From positions 1 through 10,342 of the forward strand of contig JAFYPY010000182.1 of NCBI GenBank assembly GCA_017547345.1: DNA of 10,342 nucleotides. Reading direction: 5' to 3'. This stretch comes from Bacillota bacterium. GTDB lineage: Bacteria > Bacillota_A > Clostridia > Peptostreptococcales > Anaerovoracaceae. The notes under the pieces are model-generated. The model was not told where the DNA came from and did not search any database. It saw only the letters and a program-made list of their open reading frames with translations. The position numbers and the translations under genes are program-made. Of the stretch, positions 1-8,940 are shown one piece after another. Every line of letters starts with the position of its first letter. Position 1 is the first letter of the stretch.

Positions 1-132
1 TAAGTTTCCTTCAGCCATAGCAGCTTCGAAGTTCTTTAAGATAGCCTTAAGATGGTTCTTAATTCTTCTGTTTCTTGCAGTCTTCTTGTCGATAACTCTG
101 ATTCTTTTCTTTGCGGATTTGATGTTTGCCAT
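1..132 (-). CDS. rpsT: 30S ribosomal protein S20, N-terminal part (runs off window)
   Basis: Read on the minus strand from ATG at 132, the frame is open for 44 codons to the window edge. It begins [11 protein letters not shown] and continues with basic helical sequence ([14 protein letters not shown]), the typical start of bacterial S20. S20 is a primary 16S rRNA-binding protein of the small subunit, usually about 85-90 residues, so roughly half is present. A GTGGGG stretch upstream of the ATG can serve as ribosome binding site. The gene has its own promoter (183-211) and is divergent from gpr. It has the lysine-rich, AAG/AGA-rich codon usage expected of a highly expressed ribosomal gene. The identification is secure; the 3' end lies outside the window. 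Confidence 0.95.
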   Translation of the reverse strand, partial: MANIKSAKKRIRVIDKKTARNRRIKNHLKAILKNFEAAMAEGNL

Positions 133-182
133 AATTTTTTTACCCCACTTTTCTTTAATTTAGCTATAAATTCGCAACTGGT

Positions 183-211
183 ATTATACACGAAGAGTAT
201 TGGAATTGCAA
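183..211 (-). promoter_or_regulatory. sigma-A type promoter of rpsT
   Basis: On the minus strand, a -35 box TTGCAA (211-206) is separated by exactly 17 nt from a perfect -10 box TATAAT (188-183). Transcription would start near 176, leaving a leader of about 43 nt before rpsT. An A-rich run (minus-strand AAAAAAA) lies just upstream of the -35 and could act as an UP element. This is read directly from the sequence and fits a strong housekeeping promoter. Confidence 0.85.
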
Positions 212-269
212 GGTTTTTTTAGAATATTTCATCATTTTGATATGGTTGTTCTATAGATATGACCTTGAA

Positions 270-492
270 CACACTTTTTTCTCCCAGGTCCATGTGGAGG
301 GGGAGGTGCCGGAGAAAAAGTTCGAGCAAATTCTCCTTAATGGGTGCTTAACTACTGATATGGGAGAAAACCAGAGGAGGATTTCGATAGTGTTTTCTCC
401 CGAAGATACTTAGGTTTGTGATTTAGGAGAAAAAGACGAAACATTTTCTCCTTTGGGCACACGCTAGAATTGCGGTGGGAGAAAAAAGTGTG
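270..492. repeat. 17-nt perfect inverted repeat bracketing the array
   Basis: TGGGAGAAAAAAGTGTG occurs on the + strand at 476-492 and, as its exact reverse complement, at 270-286. The two copies enclose 189 bp of the half-site array. The match extends the common GGGAGAAAA core by a further AAGTGTG, which the other half-sites do not share. Confidence 0.85.
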
Positions 493-521
493 AATAGTTC
501 TCCCGTAAACTAGAAATACTA
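492..521 (+). promoter_or_regulatory. putative sigma-G (forespore) promoter of gpr
   Basis: GAATA at 492-496 and AATACTA at 515-521 are separated by 18 nt. The sigma-G consensus known from Bacillus is GHATR, 17-18 nt, CATNHTA; only the first base of the -10 box differs. Transcription would start near 528, giving a leader of about 80 nt. gpr of Bacillus subtilis is transcribed in the forespore by sigma-F and sigma-G, so position and type agree. The -35 box lies in the loop of the last palindromic unit of the upstream array, and half-site 498-503 lies between the two boxes. Confidence 0.6.
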
Positions 522-610
522 GCAAGAGGGAGAAAAGTATGAGTAAGTTAACAAAATAACAAAGAGGATTACAGCGACTTGCAAGTAAAAAGCAGAAAGA
601 GAGGAATCTT

Positions 611-1492
611 ATGCAATATAGAACGGATTTAGCCGTAGAAAATCATGAACTTTTGGAAGAGGCAAAGGCTAGAGCAACGGGATATATCAAAAAACAAAAG
701 CAGATTGATGATGATATTTCGGTTGTAGAAATAGAAATAATATCCGAAATTGGCGAAAAGGCTTTTCAAAAAAAGAAAGGACGATACATTACTCTAGAGG
801 CTAAAGGAATACTGATGCAAAAAGATGGGATAAAGGAACGGACAGCGAAGGTGCTTGCGGAAGAATTAAAAACATTAATTCCATTTAATTACTATTTGAA
901 AGTTTTGGTCGTTGGACTTGGAAATGAAAAAGTAACTCCGGATAGTCTTGGCCCATTTACTGTCGATAAAGTAAAAATAACCAGCCATCTTTTTAGAATT
1001 TATGGGGCAGATGGGGATTTTGACATGGCCAATGTAAGTGGTTTTAATCCGTCGGTCACAGGAATAACAGGAATGGAAACGGCTGAGGTAATAGAGAAAG
1101 TAGTGTCTTTAGTCAAACCCGATGTTGTTGTGGTAGTAGATGCTCTGGCTGCAAAAAATATCGAGAGAATGTCTACCACTATACAGATTTCGGATACAGG
1201 AATTGAGCCAGGAGCGGGTATGGGTAACAGAAGAAAGGCAATAAATGAAGAAACTTTAGGATGCAAGGTTATCTCTATTGGAGTTCCAACAGTAATAGAT
1301 TCTAATAATTTAATAATAGAGGCGATGGAAAAAATGGGATGCGTTGAAGAGGACACATTAAAGAAATATATGGAGTCGCGTTCCGATGATATGGTGGTTA
1401 CATCTACAGATATAGATGAAATCATAAAAGATTTTTCGGATATAATATCAAATGCTATAAATATAACTCTTCATCCCGGCATATATTCATAG
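611..1492 (+). CDS. gpr: germination protease GPR (spore endopeptidase)
   Basis: This is the aspartic-type protease (MEROPS family A25) that degrades small acid-soluble proteins (SASPs) during germination, in the spore core. The 293-residue product shows the family landmarks: RTDLAVE at 4-10, KKKGRY at 54-59, GLGN at 102-105, TPDSLGP at 109-115, DALAA at 177-181 and a PGAGMGN loop at 200-206. By alignment from memory with the Bacillus megaterium enzyme, Asp111 and Asp177 correspond to its essential Asp127 and Asp193. Self-processing there cleaves after the Asp of RTD-LA, so the propeptide here would be only 6 residues instead of 15. The protein is also shorter than the roughly 370-residue Bacillus form, missing sequence between about residues 240 and 258. 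ATG 611 follows AGAGAGG with good spacing. A sigma-G-like promoter precedes the gene and spoIIP follows after 28 bp. Confidence 0.95.
   Translation: MQYRTDLAVENHELLEEAKARATGYIKKQKQIDDDISVVEIEIISEIGEKAFQKKKGRYITLEAKGILMQKDGIKERTAKVLAEELKTLIPFNYYLKVLVVGLGNEKVTPDSLGPFTVDKVKITSHLFRIYGADGDFDMANVSGFNPSVTGITGMETAEVIEKVVSLVKPDVVVVVDALAAKNIERMSTTIQISDTGIEPGAGMGNRRKAINEETLGCKVISIGVPTVIDSNNLIIEAMEKMGCVEEDTLKKYMESRSDDMVVTSTDIDEIIKDFSDIISNAINITLHPGIYS
1459..1487 (+). promoter_or_regulatory. putative sigma-E (mother cell) promoter of spoIIP
   Basis: AAATATA at 1459-1465 and CATATATT at 1480-1487 are 14 nt apart. This resembles the Bacillus sigma-E consensus (KMATATT, 13-15 nt, CATAYAMT), with one mismatch in the -10 box and two in the -35 box. 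It lies in the last codons of gpr, and the inferred start near 1495 is about 26 nt before the spoIIP start codon. In B. subtilis spoIIP also lies directly after gpr and belongs to the sigma-E regulon. AT-rich sequence can produce such matches by chance. Confidence 0.42.
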
Positions 1493-1520
1493 AATTAAGA
1501 TATGAACGGGGGAATTCGAG

Positions 1521-2411
1521 TTGAGGAGAAACTTGACTAAGATTGTTGTTTTTGTGTATTTTTTTAGCACTGCCTTATTCTTCAATAGCTTAATGAATGA
1601 AAAAGCTATTGAAGCTTCTGTAGAAGAAAAAGTAGATGATGGTTTTAATATAACTGCTACAGATTTAGGGGTGATGTGCATAAATACAGCATATCCTTCT
1701 ATGAAGATTGAATATACAGATTCTAGAGACAATGAGAACAATTATCCTAATGATACTGCACAGGACATAGAAGATGTTATAGTTGCTAAAGATGAGATAG
1801 AAAAAACAGAGGCTGGAGAACCTAGAGTTTTAATAGTTCACACCCATGCAACGGAATCCTACCTTCCATCTTCTGAGGGTAATTTCCATAAAAAAGATGA
1901 AGAAAATACTGTACGCGATATGGGTAATGTCGTAAAGGAAACATTGGAGGCTAAAGGAATAGGTGTTATTCACGACAAAACTCTCCATGACTATCCATCA
2001 TATAATGACTCTTATGCTAGATCTTATGAAACGACTCAAGCTCTTTTGCAAAAGTATCCAACTGTAGAATGTGTGATAGACCTACATAGAGACGCCGTAT
2101 CATCTTCCTCCCCAGCGGCGACCGTATCCATTGGTGGAAATGTATGTGCAAAGTATTCATATGTTATCGGCACTGGCACTGCTACATATGGAAGCAACAG
2201 AGCCTTTGTAAATGAATTGAATGATATTGCCGGCAATAAGTACGGGGGATTTACAGGAGCAGTTATAGAAAGAGGGTATGCATACAATCAAGGTCTATCA
2301 TCAAAATATTTACTGGTCGAAATTGGGTTTAACAGAAATCAAATTGAAGACTGTAGGAACACTGCACGAATCTTTGGGAATATATTGGCGGATTCTTTGA
2401 ACGAGGGATAA
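1521..2411 (+). CDS. spoIIP: stage II sporulation protein P, engulfment amidase
   Basis: SpoIIP is the membrane-anchored N-acetylmuramoyl-L-alanine amidase/endopeptidase that works with SpoIID and SpoIIM at the septum to thin peptidoglycan and drive engulfment of the forespore. The 296-residue product has a hydrophobic N-terminal anchor (about residues 8-24), a low-complexity acidic linker to about 100, then the catalytic domain. Its landmarks are VLIVHTHATESY (103-114), VIDLHRDA (185-192) and LLVEIGFNRN (264-273), which supply the conserved His and Glu residues expected for zinc binding and catalysis. It is shorter than the roughly 400-residue B. subtilis protein, mainly in the linker. The start is TTG 1521, chosen because GGGGGA at 1508-1513 sits 7 nt upstream; TTG 1533 is an in-frame alternative with GGAG only 4 nt away. 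A sigma-E-like promoter overlaps the end of gpr. Confidence 0.92.
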   Translation: MRRNLTKIVVFVYFFSTALFFNSLMNEKAIEASVEEKVDDGFNITATDLGVMCINTAYPSMKIEYTDSRDNENNYPNDTAQDIEDVIVAKDEIEKTEAGEPRVLIVHTHATESYLPSSEGNFHKKDEENTVRDMGNVVKETLEAKGIGVIHDKTLHDYPSYNDSYARSYETTQALLQKYPTVECVIDLHRDAVSSSSPAATVSIGGNVCAKYSYVIGTGTATYGSNRAFVNELNDIAGNKYGGFTGAVIERGYAYNQGLSSKYLLVEIGFNRNQIEDCRNTARIFGNILADSLNEG

Positions 2412-2413
2412 AA

Positions 2414-2587
2414 ATGAAAGTACTTATTAGATGTTTTATAATTTTAATATTTTTTGTGACTGCAACTGTAGCCTTGCTAAGGGTAGATAGACAAGGTGCA
2501 CTTATGTATGGTCTTGATAATTCCATTAGCCAGACTTTGCAAGTTTTCATCGAAAACAATATTGAAAAGAGCTTGGATTTCTATTAG
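2414..2587 (+). CDS. small single-pass membrane protein, function unknown
   Basis: This is a 57-codon frame starting at ATG 2414, two bases after the spoIIP stop. GAGGG at 2403-2407, inside the end of spoIIP, lies 6 nt upstream of the ATG, so translational coupling is likely. The protein starts MKVLIRCFIILIFFV. It has one basic residue pair (K2, R6), a strongly hydrophobic segment at about residues 3-22, and then a short amphipathic tail (RVDRQG at 23-28, ending NNIEKSLDFY) with several acidic residues. This suggests a single membrane span with about 35 residues outside it. I do not recognise a family. Its position immediately behind spoIIP suggests co-expression in the mother cell. It could be a sporulation micro-protein or a chance frame; the good ribosome binding site and the sensible membrane topology favour a real gene. 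Confidence 0.65.
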   Translation: MKVLIRCFIILIFFVTATVALLRVDRQGALMYGLDNSISQTLQVFIENNIEKSLDFY

Positions 2588-2624
2588 AATATAAAGTTAA
2601 TAGATTGTATAAAGCGAGGATAAA

Positions 2625-4442
2625 ATGGCAAACAAAAATTACCAAGAATATATAAGAAATTTTAGCATTATTGCTCATATTGACCACGGCAAATCAACTC
2701 TTGCCGACCGTATTATCGAAAAGACAGGTTTAGTTGCAAAACGTGATATGAAGGAACAGCTCTTAGATAACATGGAATTAGAGCGTGAGAGAGGCATCAC
2801 AATTAAGCTTCAGACAACTAGACTTGTTTACCATGCCCAGGACGGCAATGAATATATTTTTAACTTAATAGATACACCGGGGCACGTTGACTTTAACTAC
2901 GAAGTATCTAGAAGTTTAGCTGCGTGTGAAGGTGCTGTACTTATTGTTGACGCAACACAAGGTGTAGAAGCTCAGACTCTTGCCAATGTTTACTTGGCCT
3001 TAGATGAAGATTTAGAAATTCTACCTACTCTTAACAAAATTGACCTTGCTTCAGCAAGACCAGATGAAATCAAGGAGGAAGTTGAAGAAGTTATCGGACT
3101 TGATGCATCTGAGGCACCCCTTGTTTCTGCGAAAGAAGGTATCGGCATTGAAGATCTTCTTGAAGCCATCGTACAGAAAATTCCACATCCTACAGGCAAC
3201 CCAGAAGGCAAGCTAAAGGCTCTAATCTTCGACTCCGTATACGACAACTACAAGGGTGTAGTTATCTATACAAGAGTATTCGACGGGGAAGTTCGTAAGG
3301 GCGATATGATTCGTCTAATGAATACGAACAAGAAGTACGAAGTAACGGAGGTAGGCGTATGTGCACCGGGGCCTGTTCCAAAAGATGTTTTAAGAGCAGG
3401 TGAAGTAGGCTATATCTGCGGAAGTATTAAGCAGGTAGCAGACGCTAGAGTAGGTGATACTATCACGCTCGATAGTGACCCTACAGAAGAACCAATGCCA
3501 GGTTATAAGAAGGCTCAGTCCATGGTTTACTGCGGTATTTATCCGGCAGAAGGCGAAAAGTATGAGACTGTAAAAGACGCATTAGAAAAACTTCAGGTAA
3601 ATGATGCTGCTTTCCATTTCGAGCCAGAAACTTCACAGGCATTAGGCTTTGGTTTCAGATGTGGTTTCCTTGGGCTTTTACATATGGAAATCATCGTCGA
3701 AAGACTTGAAAGAGAATTTAACCTTGGTGTAATCACAACTTCACCAAGCGTAATATATAAGGTTGTAAAGACTGATGGAACTGTTGAAATGATCCAGAAT
3801 CCGTCAAACCTTCCACCAATGGTAGAAATCAGTCATATCGAAGAGCCTATGGTTAAGGCTGATATCATGATTCCAAAGGAATATGTGGGAAGCATCATGG
3901 AAATCTGCCAGGAAAGACGTGGCAGAATGATTCATATGGAATATATCACTGAGCAGAGAGTTCAGTTACACTATGAAATGCCTCTAAATGAAGTTATCTA
4001 TGATTTCTTCGACGCCCTAAAGTCAAAGACTAGAGGTTACGGTTCCCTTGACTATGAATTCACTCATTATGAGCGTTCACAGGTAGTTAAGATGGACATC
4101 CTATTAAACAAGGATTTAGTAGACGCATTCTCTATGATTGTTCACGAATCAAAGGCTTACACAAGAGGACGTTTCGTTTGCGAAAAACTTAAAGAAATCA
4201 TCCCAATGCACCAGTTTGAAATTCCAATTCAGGCAGCAATTGGACAGAAGGTTATTGCAAGAGAAACTGTAAAGGCATTTAGAAAAGACGTAATTGCTAA
4301 GTGCTACGGCGGTGATATTTCAAGAAAGAAGAAACTTCTTGAAAAACAAAAAGAAGGTAAAAAGAGAATGAGACAGTTTGGTACTGTAGAAGTTCCTCAG
4401 GAAGCATTCACTGCAGTACTGAAATATGACGAAAACAAATAA
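2625..4442 (+). CDS. lepA: elongation factor 4 (LepA) GTPase
   Basis: EF4 is a ribosome-associated translational GTPase related to EF-G, implicated in back-translocation and in ribosome assembly or stress responses. The 605-residue product matches the usual length of about 600. G motifs are AHIDHGKS (17-24), RGITI (56-60), DTPGH (83-87), NKID (137-140) and SAKEG (168-172). Domains II, III and V follow, and then the LepA-specific C-terminal domain (about 490 to the end) with the conserved basic stretch [17 protein letters not shown] beginning at 560. ATG 2625 follows GCGAGGA with normal spacing. No convincing separate promoter was found in the short gap after the small membrane gene, and hemW follows after 18 bp. 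Codon use is more biased than in gpr and spoIIP, which fits steady vegetative expression. Confidence 0.97.
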   Translation: MANKNYQEYIRNFSIIAHIDHGKSTLADRIIEKTGLVAKRDMKEQLLDNMELERERGITIKLQTTRLVYHAQDGNEYIFNLIDTPGHVDFNYEVSRSLAACEGAVLIVDATQGVEAQTLANVYLALDEDLEILPTLNKIDLASARPDEIKEEVEEVIGLDASEAPLVSAKEGIGIEDLLEAIVQKIPHPTGNPEGKLKALIFDSVYDNYKGVVIYTRVFDGEVRKGDMIRLMNTNKKYEVTEVGVCAPGPVPKDVLRAGEVGYICGSIKQVADARVGDTITLDSDPTEEPMPGYKKAQSMVYCGIYPAEGEKYETVKDALEKLQVNDAAFHFEPETSQALGFGFRCGFLGLLHMEIIVERLEREFNLGVITTSPSVIYKVVKTDGTVEMIQNPSNLPPMVEISHIEEPMVKADIMIPKEYVGSIMEICQERRGRMIHMEYITEQRVQLHYEMPLNEVIYDFFDALKSKTRGYGSLDYEFTHYERSQVVKMDILLNKDLVDAFSMIVHESKAYTRGRFVCEKLKEIIPMHQFEIPIQAAIGQKVIARETVKAFRKDVIAKCYGGDISRKKKLLEKQKEGKKRMRQFGTVEVPQEAFTAVLKYDENK

Positions 4443-4460
4443 TTAGTTATTGGAGAAATA

Positions 4461-7158
<2,698 letters not shown>

Positions 7159-7168
7159 ATAAGCTATG

Positions 7169-7196
7169 AAAGATGGTAGAAATACCATCTTTTTTT
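7169..7196 (+). terminator. intrinsic terminator after glpK
   Basis: A perfect 10-bp stem AAAGATGGTA (7169-7178) / TACCATCTTT (7183-7192) closes a GAAA tetraloop. An unbroken run of six T spans 7191-7196. It starts 10 nt after the glpK stop codon and precedes the hrcA promoter, so it ends the lepA-hemW-glpK transcript and insulates the heat-shock operon. Confidence 0.9.
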
Positions 7197-7220
7197 GTAT
7201 TAAAAACACAAGAGAAAATT

Positions 7221-7254
7221 CACAAAAAACACACAAAAAAGTGATGTTTTTTGT
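7221..7254 (+). promoter_or_regulatory. phased A/T-tracts upstream of the hrcA promoter
   Basis: Two copies of CACAAAAAA at 7221-7229 and 7232-7240 place A6 tracts 11 bp apart. A T6 tract at 7247-7252 follows 12 bp later, directly before the -35 box. ACAAAAAA (7233-7240) and TTTTTTGT (7247-7254) also form an 8-bp inverted repeat around GTGATG. Such spacing is typical of intrinsically bent DNA or an UP element that strengthens a promoter; the role is inferred. Confidence 0.5.
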
Positions 7255-7282
7255 TGACATTGGGGCACCTTAGTAGTAAATT
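7254..7282 (+). promoter_or_regulatory. sigma-A promoter of the hrcA-grpE-dnaK operon
   Basis: A perfect -35 box TTGACA (7254-7259) is followed after 17 nt by TAAATT (7277-7282), a 4/6 match to the -10 consensus. Alternative AT-rich -10 hexamers just downstream have poor spacing. Transcription would start at about 7289-7292, right at the CIRCE operator, as is usual for CIRCE-controlled genes. Confidence 0.75.
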
Positions 7283-7293
7283 ATATATAGTGA

Positions 7294-7320
7294 TTAGCAC
7301 TCTAAAAAAGTGAGTGCTAA
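7294..7320 (+). promoter_or_regulatory. CIRCE operator (HrcA binding site)
   Basis: TTAGCACTC (7294-7302), nine bases, and GAGTGCTAA (7312-7320) match the CIRCE consensus perfectly on both arms. HrcA dimers bind this element and repress the operon until heat stress diverts GroE, which HrcA needs to be active. It overlaps the inferred transcript start and ends 15 nt before the hrcA start codon. Confidence 0.97.
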
Positions 7321-7335
7321 CAAAGGAGACGAGCA

Positions 7336-8385
7336 ATGGAACTTACAGAACGTAAATTACGAATTTTACAAGCAATAATCAGCGACTATGTGAAGACCGC
7401 TGAACCGGTGGGCTCCAGAACCATTTCCAAGAAATATGATTTGGGCATCAGTCCTGCAACCATTAGAAATGAAATGGCAGATCTTGAAGAAATGGGCTAC
7501 TTAACCCATCCGCATACTTCTGCCGGAAGAGTTCCTTCAGATATGGCATATAGATTATATGTAAATGCCCTTATGGAAAAGAAGGAATTAAGCAGAGAAG
7601 AAAAAAACGTGATTGCCGAGAGATTGCACTCAAATGTTTATGAGTTTGAGAAGACTATTGAACATGCGGCTACAGTTCTTTCTGAGATTACTAATTTGAC
7701 TTCTTTTGCGTTGACACCGAGTAAGAACGAGGATGCTCTGAAGTTTATCAATCTATTACCTGTTGACGAAAGCACAGTAGTACTTATGATAGTTTCAGAA
7801 AGTGGCAAAATATCTAATACAGCCCTCAATATCAGTGTCCCTTACACAGAAGAAAACTTACAGCTACTTGCCAAAACTATGACATACAATTACAAGGGCA
7901 AGAGCATTAGTGAAGTATTAAAAAACAATATTATAGAAAGCTTTGAATCAGATATTACAGCAATGAGCGGTTTGGCGGCTAATGTAATGCCAAACTTTAT
8001 GAGAACATTGGAAGATATGCTGAATGTGAATTTATATATGGAAGGGCTTACAAACATCTTCGATATCCCTGAGTATAACGATTTGCAGAAGGCTAAGAAC
8101 TTCATCTCTATGCTAAGCCAAAAGGAAGACTTTACAAGAAAGCTTATAGAAAGAGAAGATGGTGTAATTGTAACAATCGGCGAGGAAAATGCTGACGATG
8201 TTATGAACGATTGTGCTCTAATCACAGCAAGTTACCATGTAGATGGCAAGCTGGTAGGCAAAATTGGTGTAATTGGCCCAACGAGAATGAAATACGGCGA
8301 AGTTACTTCAATAATCGAATATCTGACAGACAATTTAAGCGATACATTCAAACTTGAAAGTGGAGGAAACAAGGGAAATGAGTGA
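7336..8385 (+). CDS. hrcA: heat-inducible transcription repressor HrcA
   Basis: HrcA is the repressor of class I heat-shock genes and binds CIRCE. The 349-residue product is normal in length. The N-terminal winged-helix domain holds EPVGSRT (23-29), the recognition region SPATIRNEMADLEEMGYL (39-56) and TSAGRVPS (61-68). The C-terminal domain ends with the family motif GPTRMKYGEV (314-323). ATG 7336 follows AAAGGAG with 7 nt spacing, immediately after the CIRCE element, so the gene controls itself together with grpE and dnaK. Its stop overlaps the grpE start by 8 bp, suggesting translational coupling. Confidence 0.97.
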   Translation: MELTERKLRILQAIISDYVKTAEPVGSRTISKKYDLGISPATIRNEMADLEEMGYLTHPHTSAGRVPSDMAYRLYVNALMEKKELSREEKNVIAERLHSNVYEFEKTIEHAATVLSEITNLTSFALTPSKNEDALKFINLLPVDESTVVLMIVSESGKISNTALNISVPYTEENLQLLAKTMTYNYKGKSISEVLKNNIIESFESDITAMSGLAANVMPNFMRTLEDMLNVNLYMEGLTNIFDIPEYNDLQKAKNFISMLSQKEDFTRKLIEREDGVIVTIGEENADDVMNDCALITASYHVDGKLVGKIGVIGPTRMKYGEVTSIIEYLTDNLSDTFKLESGGNKGNE

Positions 8386-8923
8386 TGATGCTAAGAAGAT
8401 GGATGAAGTACTCGAAGAAGTAATCGAGGAAACACCTGAAGCATGCAAAGATGACGAAGCCTGCGAAGAAGAGGCTGAGGTACAGGTTGAAGCAAAGGAA
8501 GCTAATCCAGAAGATGAGGCTCTTAACGAAAGATATCTTAGACTGATGGCAGACTTCCAGAACTTTAAGCGTAGAACAGAAAAAGAAAAAGGCGACATTT
8601 ATGCATTTGCCAACGAAAAAATCATTGGTGAACTGCTTAATGTAATAGACAACTTTGAAAGAGCAATGGCTTCCGGCAATGCGGAAGACAACTTTTACAA
8701 GGGTATGGAAATGATTTTGAAGCAGCTGCTAGGGGTAATTGAAAAAGCGGGTGCTAGCGAAATCAAGGCGTTAGGTGAAGATTTCGATCCGAACTTCCAT
8801 AACGCAATTATGATGGAGGACTCAACTGAGTATGAATCTGGCAAGGTAACAGGAGTTCTTCAGAAGGGGTATGTTTTAAATAATAAAGTAATTAGACCTG
8901 CAATGGTAAAGGTCGCTAATTAG
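8378..8923 (+). CDS. grpE: nucleotide exchange factor GrpE
   Basis: GrpE releases ADP from DnaK and is part of the cytoplasmic DnaK-DnaJ-GrpE chaperone machine. The product from ATG 8378 is 181 residues. It has a very acidic disordered N-terminus (about 1-45), a long coiled-coil dimer helix (about 45-98, including ADFQNFKRR and IDNFERAM), and the C-terminal beta domain with GEDFDPNFHNAIM (133-145) and VLQKGYVLNNKVIRPAMV (160-177). I prefer ATG 8378 to an in-frame start at 8354: GGAGG (8362-8366) lies 11 nt before it, and the 8-bp overlap with the hrcA stop is typical. The SD spacing is slightly long. dnaK follows after 17 bp. Confidence 0.96.
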   Translation: MSDDAKKMDEVLEEVIEETPEACKDDEACEEEAEVQVEAKEANPEDEALNERYLRLMADFQNFKRRTEKEKGDIYAFANEKIIGELLNVIDNFERAMASGNAEDNFYKGMEMILKQLLGVIEKAGASEIKALGEDFDPNFHNAIMMEDSTEYESGKVTGVLQKGYVLNNKVIRPAMVKVAN

Positions 8924-8940
8924 TAGGAGGAATTTAGAAA

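Larger units (their letters stand above)
270..537. repeat. array of ten alternating TTCTCC / GGAGAA half-sites
   Basis: The gene-free stretch between the rpsT promoter and gpr holds ten half-sites that strictly alternate. TTCTCC occurs at 279-284, 331-336, 395-400, 446-451 and 498-503. GGAGAA occurs at 311-316, 363-368, 426-431, 478-483 and 529-534. Most extend to GGGAGAAAA or its complement. Gaps from TTCTCC to the next GGAGAA are 26, 26, 25, 26 and 25 bp; gaps from GGAGAA to the next TTCTCC are 14, 26, 14 and 14 bp. The sequence between arms is not conserved. No open frame of note crosses the region. It could be a phased protein-binding array, a string of small RNA hairpins, or a dispersed intergenic repeat; the sequence alone does not decide. 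Confidence 0.85.

Noticed and set aside
237..265. Second promoter reading toward gpr (TTGATA with TATAGA)
   Set aside because: Spacing between the boxes is only about 9 nt, and no -10 hexamer occurs at 16-18 nt.
279..534. CRISPR array, because units of about 26 bp alternate with about 25 bp of unique sequence
   Set aside because: Only the six- to nine-base arms are conserved, the arms are inverted and not direct repeats, unit interiors differ, and no cas gene is present.
539..559. Six-residue leader peptide (MSKLTK) with GGGAG upstream, before gpr
   Set aside because: The GGGAG is part of the last array half-site, and the expected gpr transcript would start almost on top of it; a frame this short is easily random.
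1000..1425. Minus-strand frame of 141 codons opposite gpr
   Set aside because: It lies wholly within the well-identified gpr gene, has no ribosome binding site of note, and its serine/threonine-rich product is typical of an antisense shadow.
2573..2613. Promoter for lepA (TTGGAT and TATAAA)
   Set aside because: The spacer is 29 nt, and no -35 box with a proper spacer was found for either TATAAA (2590 or 2608).
7233..7254. Second terminator formed by ACAAAAAA / TTTTTTGT
   Set aside because: The stem is almost entirely A-T and would be unstable; it coincides with the hrcA -35 region, and a proper terminator already lies upstream at 7169-7196.
8335..8598. Minus-strand serine-rich frame opposite the hrcA-grpE junction
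   Set aside because: It is the antisense reading of acidic GAA/GAG-rich grpE codons; no family features.
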